A stretch of 48,414 bases of DNA from Billgrantia endophytica (GTDB lineage Bacteria; Pseudomonadota; Gammaproteobacteria; Pseudomonadales; Halomonadaceae). Shown in pieces: positions 16,201-23,922 of the stretch. The notes below the pieces were generated by a model, which ran no database searches, was not told the DNA's origin, and worked only from the letters and a program-made list of their open reading frames with translations. Each line of letters opens with the position of its first letter. Position 1 is the stretch's first letter. The position numbers and the translations under genes were made by a program. Location: NCBI RefSeq assembly GCF_002879615.1, contig NZ_PNRF01000006.1, forward strand, positions 1 through 48,414. The letters are read 5' to 3'.

Positions 16201-16371
16201 GCTGGCCGAGGCGCCCGGATAGCGGGTGTCGATGCTGACGACCGGCGGGTCGATGGCCGGGTACTCCTGCAACGGAAGGCGTTGCATGGCCAGCAGACCA
16301 AACGCCACGATCAGCAGCGCCAGTACCGTGGCCAGCACCGGGCGCTGAACGGAAAGGTCTGACAGCCGCAT
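13258..16371 (-). CDS. RND-family efflux pump, inner-membrane subunit
   Basis: A protein of 1037 residues, full length for hydrophobe/amphiphile efflux (HAE1-type) RND pumps. Starts MRLSDLSVQRPVLATVLALL. The proton-relay aspartates are present as Asp401-Asp402 in GLIVDDAIVVLENI, and the lysine partner in GLATKNGILIVEFAN. It should export drugs, detergents or solvents using the proton gradient, docked with the adaptor encoded just upstream. Its start overlaps the adaptor stop by one base (TGATG), implying translational coupling. No outer-membrane channel gene is present in this window, so a TolC-like protein must come from elsewhere. Confidence 0.95.
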   Translation of the reverse strand: MRLSDLSVQRPVLATVLALLIVAFGLLAMQRLPLQEYPAIDPPVVSIDTRYPGASASVVETRITQVLEDRIAGVEGIELITSSSEDGRSQINIEFRLDMDIDAAANDVRDRISGALRNLPDEADPPEVQKADSSEEVVLWLSLAGASYTIPELTDYADRYLVDGFSVQPGVARVRVGGGREYAMRVWLDRNALAARNLTVSDVENALRAENVELPAGSIESRERQFVVRLPRSFAEPDDFKRLALNQGSDGYLVRLGDVARVEIGSVEDRSIFRANGTPMVGLGIMKQSTANVLEVSEGVQRELARVQGSLPEGMSLSLNYDASVFVSGAIKEVVITLCVAMGLVVVVIFLFLGNVRTTLIPAVTVPVAMIGAFMALALMGFSINLLTLLALVLAVGLIVDDAIVVLENIHRRMHDYGETPLVAAFRGTRQIAFAVIATTLVLVAVFVPLAFLQGNVGRLFSEFALTMAAAVAISSVLALSLTPMMASKILKPTMHDGHIARGVQWLLELSQRIYRTLLIGVLKARMAVLAVFVALIAATVWLADLLPSEYTPQEDRGSFIILVNGPEGATFDYIMDYMDEIETRLAPMRESGELERVVIRAPRGFGNIEIFNNGFAIISMADWGARRDAWTIMDEVGKELADLPGVQAFTVMRQGFGQRISKPVEFVLGGGTYEELAEWRDLLMNHIRSDNPRLTALDSNYRETQPQLRVDIDYARAADLGVTVTEIGRTLEVMLGGRNVTRYLEGGQEYDVIVEGDRASQSSPRALDNIQVRSARSGELIPMASLVNFSDDAGAGTLNRFNRLRSITIEANLADGYSLGEALEYLEAAAAEVLPGQAQTDVSGASRDYRQASGATIYLLILGALVVFLVLAAQFESFVHPFVIMLTVPLAMSGAMLGLFVTGQSLNIYSQVGLVMLIGLATKNGILIVEFANQLRDEGLAFHDALLNASVTRLRPILMTAVTTMAGAIPLIVSTGAGSESRMVIGTVILAGVAAATLFTLFVVPVAYDLLARHTGSPGAVKRRLEAEMADSTVAQ

Positions 16372-17471
16372 CAGGTATCACCCTCCGAGCGATTGGCTTC
16401 GAGAAGCTCCCGGATCGTGGTGTCATCATCGGTAATGCCAAGCAGCCGGACCTTGTCGCCTTCTTGTGCCCGTTGCAGGCCATGGCTGACCGCCAATTCA
16501 CCGGCTCCCAGCCCTTCCAGTATCTCGACCTGGCCGGTGCGGCGCTCCCCGACGCTTACCTGACGCCGTTCGAGCCGGTTGTCATCGGCCTCATCGATTA
16601 CCATGACGAACTGGCGGTCCCCGCTGGGTACCAGGACGGATTCCGGTACCACGACGGTATCCCGGGGGCTCCGCTGCAGTACGACTTCCATCAGCATGCC
16701 GGGGCGCAGGCGCAGGTCGGGGTTGGCCAGTTCCGCACGCACCATGACGCTGCGGCTGACCGGGTCGACCCGTGACCCGATGCTGGCCACCTCGCCGTCG
16801 AAGGTCTCGTCGGGAAAGGCGACGCTGCGAGCGGCCAACGGCAGCCCCGGTTGGAGTATGGCCAGATAAACCTCGGGTACGCTGAAGTCGAGCTTCATCA
16901 TGTCGAGCTTGTCCAGGGTCACCAGCTCGGTGCCGGGAGTGACCAGGCTTCCCACACTGATGTCGCGAAAACCTACCCGGCCGGCGAAGGGAGCGCGCAG
17001 TTGGTAATTGGTCAATCGTGCCTCGAGCCCCTGGATTTCGGCCTCGACCTGACGCAGTCGTGCCTGGCTGTCTTCCACGTCCGCCCTTGCAGCCAAGTTG
17101 CGATCCTGCAATTGGCTGAGTCGGCTGACGGTGCTGCGCCGTTCGTCACGGGTTGCCTGGGCCGCACGCAGTTGGGCCTGTTCCTCTGCGTCCTGTAGCC
17201 GAATCAATAGCTGGCCGGCTTCCACCATTTCGCCGTCCTGGAAGTTCAATTCGACAACGATGTCGGTAACGGTGGCGGAGAGGGTCACGCTCTCCTCGGC
17301 ATGCAGGGTGCCCAGCGCCTCCAGGGGGTCGGACCAGTATTGAAGCATGGCCCTGGCACCGATCACGGCAGAGCGTTCCTGCGCGGCAACCGGCGCGGAC
17401 AGGCAGAGCATCAGCAGCAGCCACACTGGGTGCAACCGCATGAAAGCACGAAAACGGTTTCTGGTAGTCAT
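16371..17471 (-). CDS. RND efflux periplasmic adaptor subunit (membrane fusion protein)
   Basis: A protein of 366 residues. Signal peptide MTTRNRFRAFMRLHPVWLLL followed by a hydrophobic stretch and cleavage around VAAQE; there is no lipobox cysteine at the cleavage site. The order is lipoyl half (VTDIVVELNFQDGEMVEAGQ), a coiled-coil hairpin (about 100-150, RDERRSTVSRLSQLQDRNLA), the second lipoyl half (LRAPFAGRVGFRDISVGSLV), and then beta-barrel and membrane-proximal domains. The hairpin is short, typical of single-hairpin adaptors. It is the first gene of a two-gene operon with the RND subunit. A 12-base inverted repeat lies 40 bases upstream. Confidence 0.93.
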   Translation of the reverse strand: MTTRNRFRAFMRLHPVWLLLMLCLSAPVAAQERSAVIGARAMLQYWSDPLEALGTLHAEESVTLSATVTDIVVELNFQDGEMVEAGQLLIRLQDAEEQAQLRAAQATRDERRSTVSRLSQLQDRNLAARADVEDSQARLRQVEAEIQGLEARLTNYQLRAPFAGRVGFRDISVGSLVTPGTELVTLDKLDMMKLDFSVPEVYLAILQPGLPLAARSVAFPDETFDGEVASIGSRVDPVSRSVMVRAELANPDLRLRPGMLMEVVLQRSPRDTVVVPESVLVPSGDRQFVMVIDEADDNRLERRQVSVGERRTGQVEILEGLGAGELAVSHGLQRAQEGDKVRLLGITDDDTTIRELLEANRSEGDT

Positions 17472-17510
17472 GGGGGCTCGGATGTATCAACTGGCGATGA
17501 GAGTTCGACG

Positions 17511-17537
17511 ACGGCTACCCATTCCATGGGTAGCCGT
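17511..17537. promoter_or_regulatory. 12-bp perfect inverted repeat upstream of the efflux operon
   Basis: ACGGCTACCCAT, a three-base loop, then ATGGGTAGCCGT. It lies between the tctC-like gene (upstream) and the adaptor gene, both on the minus strand. It could be the terminator of the former, although no T tract follows on that strand, or an operator for the pump. The long uninterrupted symmetry is also consistent with a structural hairpin. Confidence 0.5.
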
Positions 17538-17616
17538 TTGATCATACTAGAGACGTGGAAGGGTGAAAGTGTGACAACAATTCACAAATACCCGTTAATC
17601 ACAGGCTTGATACCCG

Positions 17617-18591
17617 CTACTCCTCGACTTCGACACCCCCCATCTCGTCGATCAAGGCGGTAAAGGCAGCACGCTGGGCATGGAGCGTGTCGGTCAGTTC
17701 CTCCTCGTCCATGTGGTTCACCGGCAGCAGTAGACGCTCTTCCGTCACCTCGATGAAACGTTCGTCCTGGGTGGCCGCTTCCAGGGCCTGGGCCAGCCGT
17801 TCGGCACGCTCATCCGGAACGCCCTTGGGTAGGGCGGCCATCAGAATGTCTCCCGGTGTGATGTCGTAACCGGCTTCGACCAGCGTCGGGGCATCCGGGA
17901 AGGCCACCAGGCGATCCTCGGCCAGGCTCAGGAGTACCGGCATTTCACCCGAGTCGGCGTAACCCGAGTGGGTACCACCGCTGTAGGCAAAGTCAACATC
18001 GCCGGAGAGAATGAGAGGGGCCATGCCGGCGCCGCCCGAGGTCGGCACGATACGCAGGTCCAGTTCTTCCTGCTCGGCGATGTAGTCGATGATCAGGCGG
18101 TCCTGGGCCGTCTGGGTGGCATAGCTGACCCCGGGATTTTCACGGGCGTACTCGAGCAGCTCTTCCCAGCTATCGCCGAAGGGGCGGCCCTCGCCGGTGA
18201 CGATGCCGGCCTGGGCCAGGGAAACCGCCGAGATATAGCGGAAATCATCGATGTCATAATCGACATCGGTGGCCAGCGGGCCGAAGGTGATGGGCGAGGT
18301 GGGGCCGTAGAGGAAGGTGTAGCCCGCGTCCTCGTTGTTGACCAGGCGGGTCAGTGCCACCCCCATGCCGGCACCTGGCTGGTTCACCACGTTGACCGGC
18401 TGGCCCAGCTCCTCTTCCAGCACATTGGCCAGTACGCGGCCCTGGATGTCGGTGCTGCCCCCCGCGCCGAAACCGATCACCATGGTCAGTGGTTGGCTGG
18501 GAAAGTCGTCGGCAAGAGCCACGCCACCACCGGCCATCAGGCTGGTGGCGAGCAGAGCGGTGCCAAGCAGTGCCTTCTTCGGATACGTCAT
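17617..18591 (-). CDS. Bug/TctC-type tripartite transporter substrate-binding protein (orphan)
   Basis: A protein of 324 residues with a signal peptide (MTYPKKALLGTALLATSLMA, then GGGVALADD). The Bug fold is marked by the first binding loop, MVIGFGAGGSTDIQGRVLA, and VNVVNQPGAGMGVALTRLVN. Members bind carboxylates such as citrate or tricarballylate in the periplasm and feed a TctAB permease. No tctA or tctB lies nearby, so it is an orphan receptor. It may serve a distant permease or act as a sensor partner. The C-terminal tail is unusually acidic (DEMGGVEVEE), in line with a halophile's periplasmic proteins. Confidence 0.9.
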   Translation of the reverse strand: MTYPKKALLGTALLATSLMAGGGVALADDFPSQPLTMVIGFGAGGSTDIQGRVLANVLEEELGQPVNVVNQPGAGMGVALTRLVNNEDAGYTFLYGPTSPITFGPLATDVDYDIDDFRYISAVSLAQAGIVTGEGRPFGDSWEELLEYARENPGVSYATQTAQDRLIIDYIAEQEELDLRIVPTSGGAGMAPLILSGDVDFAYSGGTHSGYADSGEMPVLLSLAEDRLVAFPDAPTLVEAGYDITPGDILMAALPKGVPDERAERLAQALEAATQDERFIEVTEERLLLPVNHMDEEELTDTLHAQRAAFTALIDEMGGVEVEE

Positions 18592-18750
18592 TGTTGAACC
18601 TCTTGTCTATTCTTGTGATGTTTCTTCGGTAGGCTTCATGACCCTAGCACAGCTTGATACTGCGTTTCCTGTGGCGCCGCCATGCATGGGCGATGGCGGC
18701 AGCGGCTGCTAGAATGCGCGGCCTGACACAGCGGGTGGAGCGGCAGTCGC

Positions 18751-19941
18751 ATGAACTATGACGTGGTGGTGATCGGGGCTGGTGCCGCCGGTTTGATGTG
18801 TGCGCTGACCGCTGGCCATGCCGGGCGGCGGGTGCTGGTGCTGGACCATGCCAACCGGGCCGGCAAGAAAATCCTCATGTCGGGTGGCGGGCGCTGCAAT
18901 TTCACGAACCTGGCCTCTGGCCCGGATAACTTCTTCTCCGCCAACCCGCCGTTCTGTATCTCGGCACTGAAGCGCTACCGTCCCGAGCACTTCGTCGAGC
19001 TGGTGGAGCGCCATGGTGTCGACTACGTGGAAAAGGCGCCGGGCCAACTCTTCTGTGCCGACTCGGCCAAGGATCTGCTCGCGGTGCTGCTGACCGAGTG
19101 TGAATGGGCCGGCGTCGATATCCGCCTGAAAACCCGCATTGAACGTGTCGAACGGCTCGGGGAAGGGATGCGGCTGGCCACTTCCATCGGGCGAATCGAC
19201 ACCGGAGCGGTGGTGGTGGCCACTGGCGGGCTTTCCATCCCCACCATGGGGGCGACCGGGTTCGGCTACGACATCGCGCGTCAATTTGGTCTGGCGGTTA
19301 CCGATACGCGCCCGGCGCTGGTGCCTTTCACCTTGACCTCGCAATGGAAGGCACGCGCTGCCGATCTGGCGGGTGTGGCCTGTGAGGCCGGCGTCCAGGC
19401 ACTGCACGGTGGGGAGAGCCGCGGCGACTATCGTGAGCCCATGTTGTTCACCCATCGCGGCCTGTCGGGGCCGGCCATGTTGCAGATTTCCAGCTACTGG
19501 CTGCCAGGCGATGAACTGCTGATCGACCTGCTGCCCGGGGTGGATGCGTTCGAAGCCCTGCTCCAGGCACGCCGTGCGGCACCGAAACGCCGGCTGTCGA
19601 CCTGGCTCGCCGAGCACCTGCCGAAACGCCTGGCGCAGGCGATGGTGGAGTGGCAGGGCGATGATGGTGTGCTGGCCGATTACTCCAATGCACGTCTCCA
19701 ACAGTGGGCCGAGGCACTGGGCGCCTGGCGACTCAAGCCCGCCGGGACCGAAGGCTGGCGCACCGCGGAGGTCACCCTGGGTGGTGTCGACACCCAGGCG
19801 GTTTCATCCAAGACCTTTGCGGTTCACGACCTGCCGCAGTTGCGCTTCATCGGCGAAGTACTGGATGTCACCGGCGAGCTCGGTGGGCACAACTTCCAGT
19901 GGGCATGGGCCTCGGGTGTGGCCTGCGGTTCCGATCTGTAA
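18751..19941 (+). CDS. HI0933/BaiN-like FAD-binding oxidoreductase
   Basis: A protein of 396 residues. The dinucleotide-binding motif is at the N-terminus (VVVIGAGAAGLMCALTAGHA), followed by the family hallmark AGKKILMSGGGRCNFTN at about residues 40-57 and the C-terminal GGHNFQWAWASGVACG. These HI0933-like (YhiN/BaiN) proteins bind FAD and have been linked to reduction of steroid or other C=C substrates. The physiological substrate in most bacteria is unknown. The gene is just upstream of egtB on the same strand, with about 90 bases between, so co-transcription is possible but not required. Confidence 0.88.
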   Translation: MNYDVVVIGAGAAGLMCALTAGHAGRRVLVLDHANRAGKKILMSGGGRCNFTNLASGPDNFFSANPPFCISALKRYRPEHFVELVERHGVDYVEKAPGQLFCADSAKDLLAVLLTECEWAGVDIRLKTRIERVERLGEGMRLATSIGRIDTGAVVVATGGLSIPTMGATGFGYDIARQFGLAVTDTRPALVPFTLTSQWKARAADLAGVACEAGVQALHGGESRGDYREPMLFTHRGLSGPAMLQISSYWLPGDELLIDLLPGVDAFEALLQARRAAPKRRLSTWLAEHLPKRLAQAMVEWQGDDGVLADYSNARLQQWAEALGAWRLKPAGTEGWRTAEVTLGGVDTQAVSSKTFAVHDLPQLRFIGEVLDVTGELGGHNFQWAWASGVACGSDL

Positions 19942-20032
19942 ATCATTACGCTCCGTTACCTGTCCCCTGCAAGGGTGCTGCTACGCTTCATTGGTACCCC
20001 AGGGATGTCGATGGACGAGACAGGAGCGCCTC

Positions 20033-21343
20033 ATGCCCCCTTTGACCCAGCAGTTGGAAGAGGAGACCCTCGACTCACGCCATACCAAGGAGTGGCTGAG
20101 ACGATACCAGCGGATACGCGAAACCTCCGAGTCGCTGTGCGCGCCGCTGCACACGGAGGATTACGTCATCCAGAGCATGGATGACGTCAGTCCGCCGAAA
20201 TGGCACCTTGCCCACGTCAGCTGGTTCTTCGAAGCCTTTCTGCTCATACCCTTCCTCAAGCATTACCGCCCGCTCGATCCGGCCTACGATTTTCTCTTCA
20301 ATTCCTACTATGAGACCCACGGCACGCCATTTCCGCGGCCGGAGCGCGGTGCGTTGTCGCGGCCTACCGTGGAGGAAGTCTATCGCTACCGGGCCCATGT
20401 GGACCGGTCGATGACGGAACTGCTCGACCACCTGCCGGAGGAGCATGGCGGGGAGATCCTGCGGCGTGTGGAGCTGGGGCTGCACCATGAGCAACAGCAC
20501 CAGGAGCTGTTGCTCATGGATATCAAGCATATCCTGGCGCAGAACCCGCTGTGCCCCATCTATCGCCACGACCTGGCTCCCGCGCCGCCGCAGGCGGCGG
20601 CTGCCCTCGAGTGGCTCGACCATGCAGCCGGAATCCGGCTCGTCGGCCAGAACCCGGATGTCGACCGCTTCGCCTATGACAACGAAATGCCGCGACATCG
20701 TGAGTTCGTCGAGGCCTTTCAGCTCGCCAGCCGACCGGTGACGAATGGAGAGTTCCTCCATTTCATCCGGGATGGCGGCTACGAGCGACCTGAGCTGTGG
20801 CTCTCCGATGGCTGGCAGCAGGTCAAGCAGGCCCGATGGCATGCTCCACTCTACTGGCTGGAACGGGACGGGGAATGGCGCTACATGACCCTGGGTGGCC
20901 AGAAACCCGTGGATCATCACGCGCCCGTGGTCCACGTGAGCTTCCACGAGGCGGATGCCTATGCCCGGTGGGCGGGGGCACGCTTGCCGAGCGAGGCGGA
21001 GTGGGAGACGGCAGCGGCAGGGGTGGAGTCGAGCGGTAATTTCGTCGAACGCGACCACCTGCAGCCGGTCGTTGCGGTGCCCTCCAACGCGTTGAAGGCC
21101 CCGACCCAGATGCTGGGCGATGTCTGGGAATGGACCGGCAGCGCCTATCGACCCTACCCGGGGTTTCGGACTCTGCCGGGTAGCCTCGGCGAATACAATG
21201 GCAAGTTCATGTCGGGCCAGATGGTGCTGCGTGGCGGCTGTTGCGCGACGCCTGCCGACCATGTTCGAACCACCTACCGGAACTTCTTCCCGCCCCATGC
21301 GCGCTGGGCGTTTTCCGGTTTCCGGCTTGCCAGGGAGGCATGA
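20033..21343 (+). CDS. egtB: Ergothioneine biosynthesis protein EgtB (sulfoxide synthase)
   Basis: A protein of 436 residues from ATG 20033, with AGGAG at 20022-20026; the longer frame is unsupported. The N-terminal DinB-like domain carries the iron ligands: His61 in WHLAHVSWFF, and His152 and His156 in HHEQQHQELLLMD. The C-terminal formylglycine-enzyme-like domain is marked by SRPVTNGEFLHFIRDGGY, WAGARLPSEAEWE and GDVWEWTGSAYRPYPGF. EgtB is a non-haem iron enzyme that joins trimethylhistidine (hercynine) to a thiol donor through O2. It overlaps nothing but is one base from egtD, so the two form an operon. egtA, egtC and egtE are not adjacent. Confidence 0.93.
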   Translation: MPPLTQQLEEETLDSRHTKEWLRRYQRIRETSESLCAPLHTEDYVIQSMDDVSPPKWHLAHVSWFFEAFLLIPFLKHYRPLDPAYDFLFNSYYETHGTPFPRPERGALSRPTVEEVYRYRAHVDRSMTELLDHLPEEHGGEILRRVELGLHHEQQHQELLLMDIKHILAQNPLCPIYRHDLAPAPPQAAAALEWLDHAAGIRLVGQNPDVDRFAYDNEMPRHREFVEAFQLASRPVTNGEFLHFIRDGGYERPELWLSDGWQQVKQARWHAPLYWLERDGEWRYMTLGGQKPVDHHAPVVHVSFHEADAYARWAGARLPSEAEWETAAAGVESSGNFVERDHLQPVVAVPSNALKAPTQMLGDVWEWTGSAYRPYPGFRTLPGSLGEYNGKFMSGQMVLRGGCCATPADHVRTTYRNFFPPHARWAFSGFRLAREA

Positions 21344-21344
21344 C

Positions 21345-22310
21345 ATGAACCAACTCGTCCGTTTTCATGACCAACAGCCACAGCTGTCCGACGATTCACT
21401 GTGCCGGGAACTGCTGTCGGGCCTGTGCTCGGACCCCAAGTGCTGTTCGCCCAAGTTCTTCTACGATCGGCGTGGCTCGGAGCTGTTCGACCAGATCTGC
21501 CGTCAGCCCGAGTATTACCCGACACGTACCGAGGAAGCCATTCTTCGCTCGGCCGCGGCGGATATCGCCGAAGCCGTTGGGCCCGAGGCGACCCTGATCG
21601 AACTGGGCAGCGGTGCCAGTCGCAAGATACGCCTGCTTCTCGAGGCCTTGCGCCCCTCTCGCTACATCGGCATCGACATCTCCCGCGACTTCCTGCTGGA
21701 CAGCACGCGACGGCTGGCGGCCGACTATCCCTGGCTCGACGTGCATGCCACCTGTGCCGACTTTTCCCGGTGCATGGCATGGCCGGTCGGCGTGGCGAAC
21801 GAACATCCGGTGGCGTTCTTTCCCGGCTCCAGTATCGGCAACTTCACGCCGGAGGAGGCAGAGGCTTTCCTCGGAAGGCTCCACCCGTTACTGCCGGCAG
21901 GCGGAGGCCTGCTCATCGGCGTCGACCTGATCAAGGACCCGTCGGTTCTCGAGGCGGCCTACAACGATGCCGCCGGGGTGACGGCAGCCTTCAACCTCAA
22001 CCTGCTGGAACGGCTACGCCATGAGTTCGGGGCGGACCTGGAGCCGCAACGATTCTCTCACCGGGCCTTCTACAACGGGATGGAGTCGCGCATCGAGATG
22101 CATCTGGTGAGCCAGGTAGAACAGGAGATCCACGTGGCGGGGGAGAGTGTCCATTTCGCCGCCGGCGAGACGCTGCATACCGAAAACTCCTACAAATACA
22201 GCGTCGAGGGGTTCCGTGAACTGGCCGGGCTGGCCGGCTTCGCGCCGCGGGCCTTGTGGACCGACCCGGAGAGGCTCTTCAGCCTTCACTACCTGGAGCG
22301 CGAGGGCTGA
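21345..22310 (+). CDS. egtD: L-histidine N-alpha-methyltransferase EgtD
   Basis: A protein of 321 residues. The SAM-binding motif I is TLIELGSGASRKIRLLLEAL. The characteristic EgtD segments FFYDRRGSELFDQICRQPEY, FFPGSSIGNFTPEEA and NMNLL-like NLNLLERLRHEFGADL follow. It makes hercynine from histidine with three methyl transfers, the first step of ergothioneine synthesis. The start ATG is one base after the egtB stop, with GGGAGG inside the end of egtB as ribosome-binding site. The egtB-egtD order is the inverse of the pathway but common in proteobacteria. The product protects against oxidants, in keeping with the surrounding redox genes. Confidence 0.93.
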   Translation: MNQLVRFHDQQPQLSDDSLCRELLSGLCSDPKCCSPKFFYDRRGSELFDQICRQPEYYPTRTEEAILRSAAADIAEAVGPEATLIELGSGASRKIRLLLEALRPSRYIGIDISRDFLLDSTRRLAADYPWLDVHATCADFSRCMAWPVGVANEHPVAFFPGSSIGNFTPEEAEAFLGRLHPLLPAGGGLLIGVDLIKDPSVLEAAYNDAAGVTAAFNLNLLERLRHEFGADLEPQRFSHRAFYNGMESRIEMHLVSQVEQEIHVAGESVHFAAGETLHTENSYKYSVEGFRELAGLAGFAPRALWTDPERLFSLHYLEREG

Positions 22311-22397
22311 GGTGGCGACCTCATCGGATGCAGTCACGAATCCCTTGTCACTGAACTATGCTCCATAGCATGTATCGCCTTCGAGGGAGAGCCTCAC

Positions 22398-23051
22398 ATG
22401 TCCATGATTGCCATACATGATGCCGCCGATTCCGGTCCGGCGACCTTTACCCACCAGGTCGTCGACGAAGCCGTCCGTCAGGCCGAAGAGCTGGGGTGGC
22501 AGGCCGTTCGCCTCACGGAAGTCGCCCGCGGTCTCGAGCTGTCCATGTCGGCGGTACTGGCCGAGTTCCGGGACATGGATGCGGTCGCCAATGCCTGGTT
22601 CAAGCGCGGGTGGAAGGCCATGCTGGCCGAGAAGCCCGAGACCTTCGACGACTGGCCCGAGCGAGTCCGCATCGAGCACTGTCTGCTGGCCTGGTTCGAC
22701 ACCTACGCCGCCCATCGCCGGGTGACGGTCCAGATGCTTCGCACCAAGGCACACTTGCCGCACCTGCATACCTGGGTGCCCATGGCGTTCGACCTGTCAC
22801 GTACGGTGCAGTGGCTGCGTGAGGCGGCACGGTTGGAGGCTCGCTACGGTACTCGTCGAGCCCAGGTCGAGGAGATCGCCCTGACGAGCCTGTTCCTGGC
22901 GACCTTGGCCGTCTGGTCGTCGGATTCCAGCGAGGGGCAGAGCCGTACCAGGCGCTTTCTGCAGCGTCGGCTCAAGCGAGGAGAGCGCTGGATGAAGTGG
23001 GTGCCGGGCAGGCGGCACCAACGGGCCGGCTCGGCGGAAGCCAGGTTATAG
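22398..23051 (+). CDS. TetR-like transcriptional regulator
   Basis: A protein of 217 residues. Residues about 18-65 form a TetR-type helix-turn-helix (FTHQVVDEAVRQAEELGWQA, LTEVARGLELSMSAVLAEFR). A helical ligand-binding domain follows. The C-terminus is strongly basic (RRFLQRRLKRGERWMKWVPG). The recognition helix diverges from the common TetR consensus. Good ribosome-binding site (GGAGAG) upstream. It lies 87 bases after egtD on the same strand; it may regulate the neighbourhood, but no operator stands out. Confidence 0.78.
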   Translation: MSMIAIHDAADSGPATFTHQVVDEAVRQAEELGWQAVRLTEVARGLELSMSAVLAEFRDMDAVANAWFKRGWKAMLAEKPETFDDWPERVRIEHCLLAWFDTYAAHRRVTVQMLRTKAHLPHLHTWVPMAFDLSRTVQWLREAARLEARYGTRRAQVEEIALTSLFLATLAVWSSDSSEGQSRTRRFLQRRLKRGERWMKWVPGRRHQRAGSAEARL

Positions 23052-23061
23052 CCGAGCCCGG

Positions 23062-23514
23062 CTATAGAAAGCGGCCGCCCGAAGCCACCGCCACGGTCAG
23101 CAGCCCGATCATCAGGTTGATGCCGATAAAGCGGCGGATTTGCGCCAGTTGATTCCCGCCTTCATGCCATGCATGCCCTTCTACGGCTGCCTTGAGGCGC
23201 CGGTAGGGCGCAAACCAGATATGACCGAAGATGGCCATCATGATCAGGCCGGTCAGCAGCATGAGATGAATATGCCAGCGGGCCCCGGCCATGCCGAAGA
23301 CGGCGAACAGCATCCACAGGCCCGTGGCCAGCAGCACGATGACCGACAGCCAGACCCAAGGGAAGAAACGCTGGAAGACGCCGGTCCACAGGGTCAGGCG
23401 CTGAGGCGGTTCCAGCAGGCCCGTCGCTACCGGCCTCAGCACCATCCAGGCGAAGAACATCCCGCCGACCCAGATGACGGCAGCCAGCATATGCAAGGTA
23501 ATGGCAATGGACAT
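23062..23514 (-). CDS. CopD-family membrane protein
   Basis: A protein of 150 residues with four hydrophobic helices and the CopD-type opening ITLHMLAAVIWVGGMFFAWM. Conserved histidines occur in the helices (LHMLAA, HIHLMLLTG, FGHIWFAPYRR). Single-domain CopD-like proteins are linked to copper uptake or haem-type electron transfer, but most are uncharacterised. It is convergent with the TetR-like gene and only 10 bases apart. No copper genes are nearby. Confidence 0.82.
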   Translation of the reverse strand: MSIAITLHMLAAVIWVGGMFFAWMVLRPVATGLLEPPQRLTLWTGVFQRFFPWVWLSVIVLLATGLWMLFAVFGMAGARWHIHLMLLTGLIMMAIFGHIWFAPYRRLKAAVEGHAWHEGGNQLAQIRRFIGINLMIGLLTVAVASGGRFL

Positions 23515-23601
23515 GAATGGTTCCTGTCGTGACTCGCGTGGGCTGGCACCCGGTTGAGATCATGCGTCGACGGGTGGGCGAACTCAACGCAATCGCCGGG
23601 T

Positions 23602-23922
23602 TCAGCGGAATCGCTGTAAAAGCCGCCTGGCCCGATTCAACAGCAAGGCACCGGCGGCAGCTCGCTTGCCCATTCGAATGAGTGAACTGGGATGCCGTGC
23701 ACTCCGCAGCAGCAGTAGGCCACCGATGGCGAGTAGCGGTGCCTTGTAACGCATCAGATGGCGCCAGCCGTCATCCAGGGGTCGACTGGCCTCTTTCCAG
23801 CGGTTTGCTTCGACCAGAATGTCGATGCGCTGCTGTTCGATCGTGGTCAGCAATGTGGCCTTGCGCTCGGTTCTACTGGGCGGAAGCGGCTTCCGGTAGC
23901 GGTCAGGGACTTGGCTTGTCAC
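23602..23922 (-). CDS. YqjK-like small membrane protein
   Basis: A protein of 106 residues if translation starts at GTG 23922 (MTSQVPDRYRKPLPPSRTER). GGAGAG lies a few bases upstream. An ATG at 23964 gives a longer, less likely form lying inside the previous gene. It has a basic N-terminus, one hydrophobic segment (YKAPLLAIGGLLLLRSA) and a basic tail. The position as third gene after yqjD- and yqjE-like genes is that of yqjK. It overlaps yqjE by 20 bases. The role is unknown; the cluster is thought to act at the envelope and, in enterics, to associate with ribosomes in stationary phase. Confidence 0.7.
   Translation of the reverse strand: MTSQVPDRYRKPLPPSRTERKATLLTTIEQQRIDILVEANRWKEASRPLDDGWRHLMRYKAPLLAIGGLLLLRSARHPSSLIRMGKRAAAGALLLNRARRLLQRFR

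Noticed and set aside
18709..19701. Minus-strand frame of 330 residues opposite the flavoprotein gene
   Set aside because: Shadow frame caused by high GC; the plus strand carries the HI0933 signature throughout.
20075..21346. Minus-strand frame of 423 residues opposite egtB
   Set aside because: Antisense to a clearly conserved enzyme; no recognisable motif and no promoter or ribosome-binding site.
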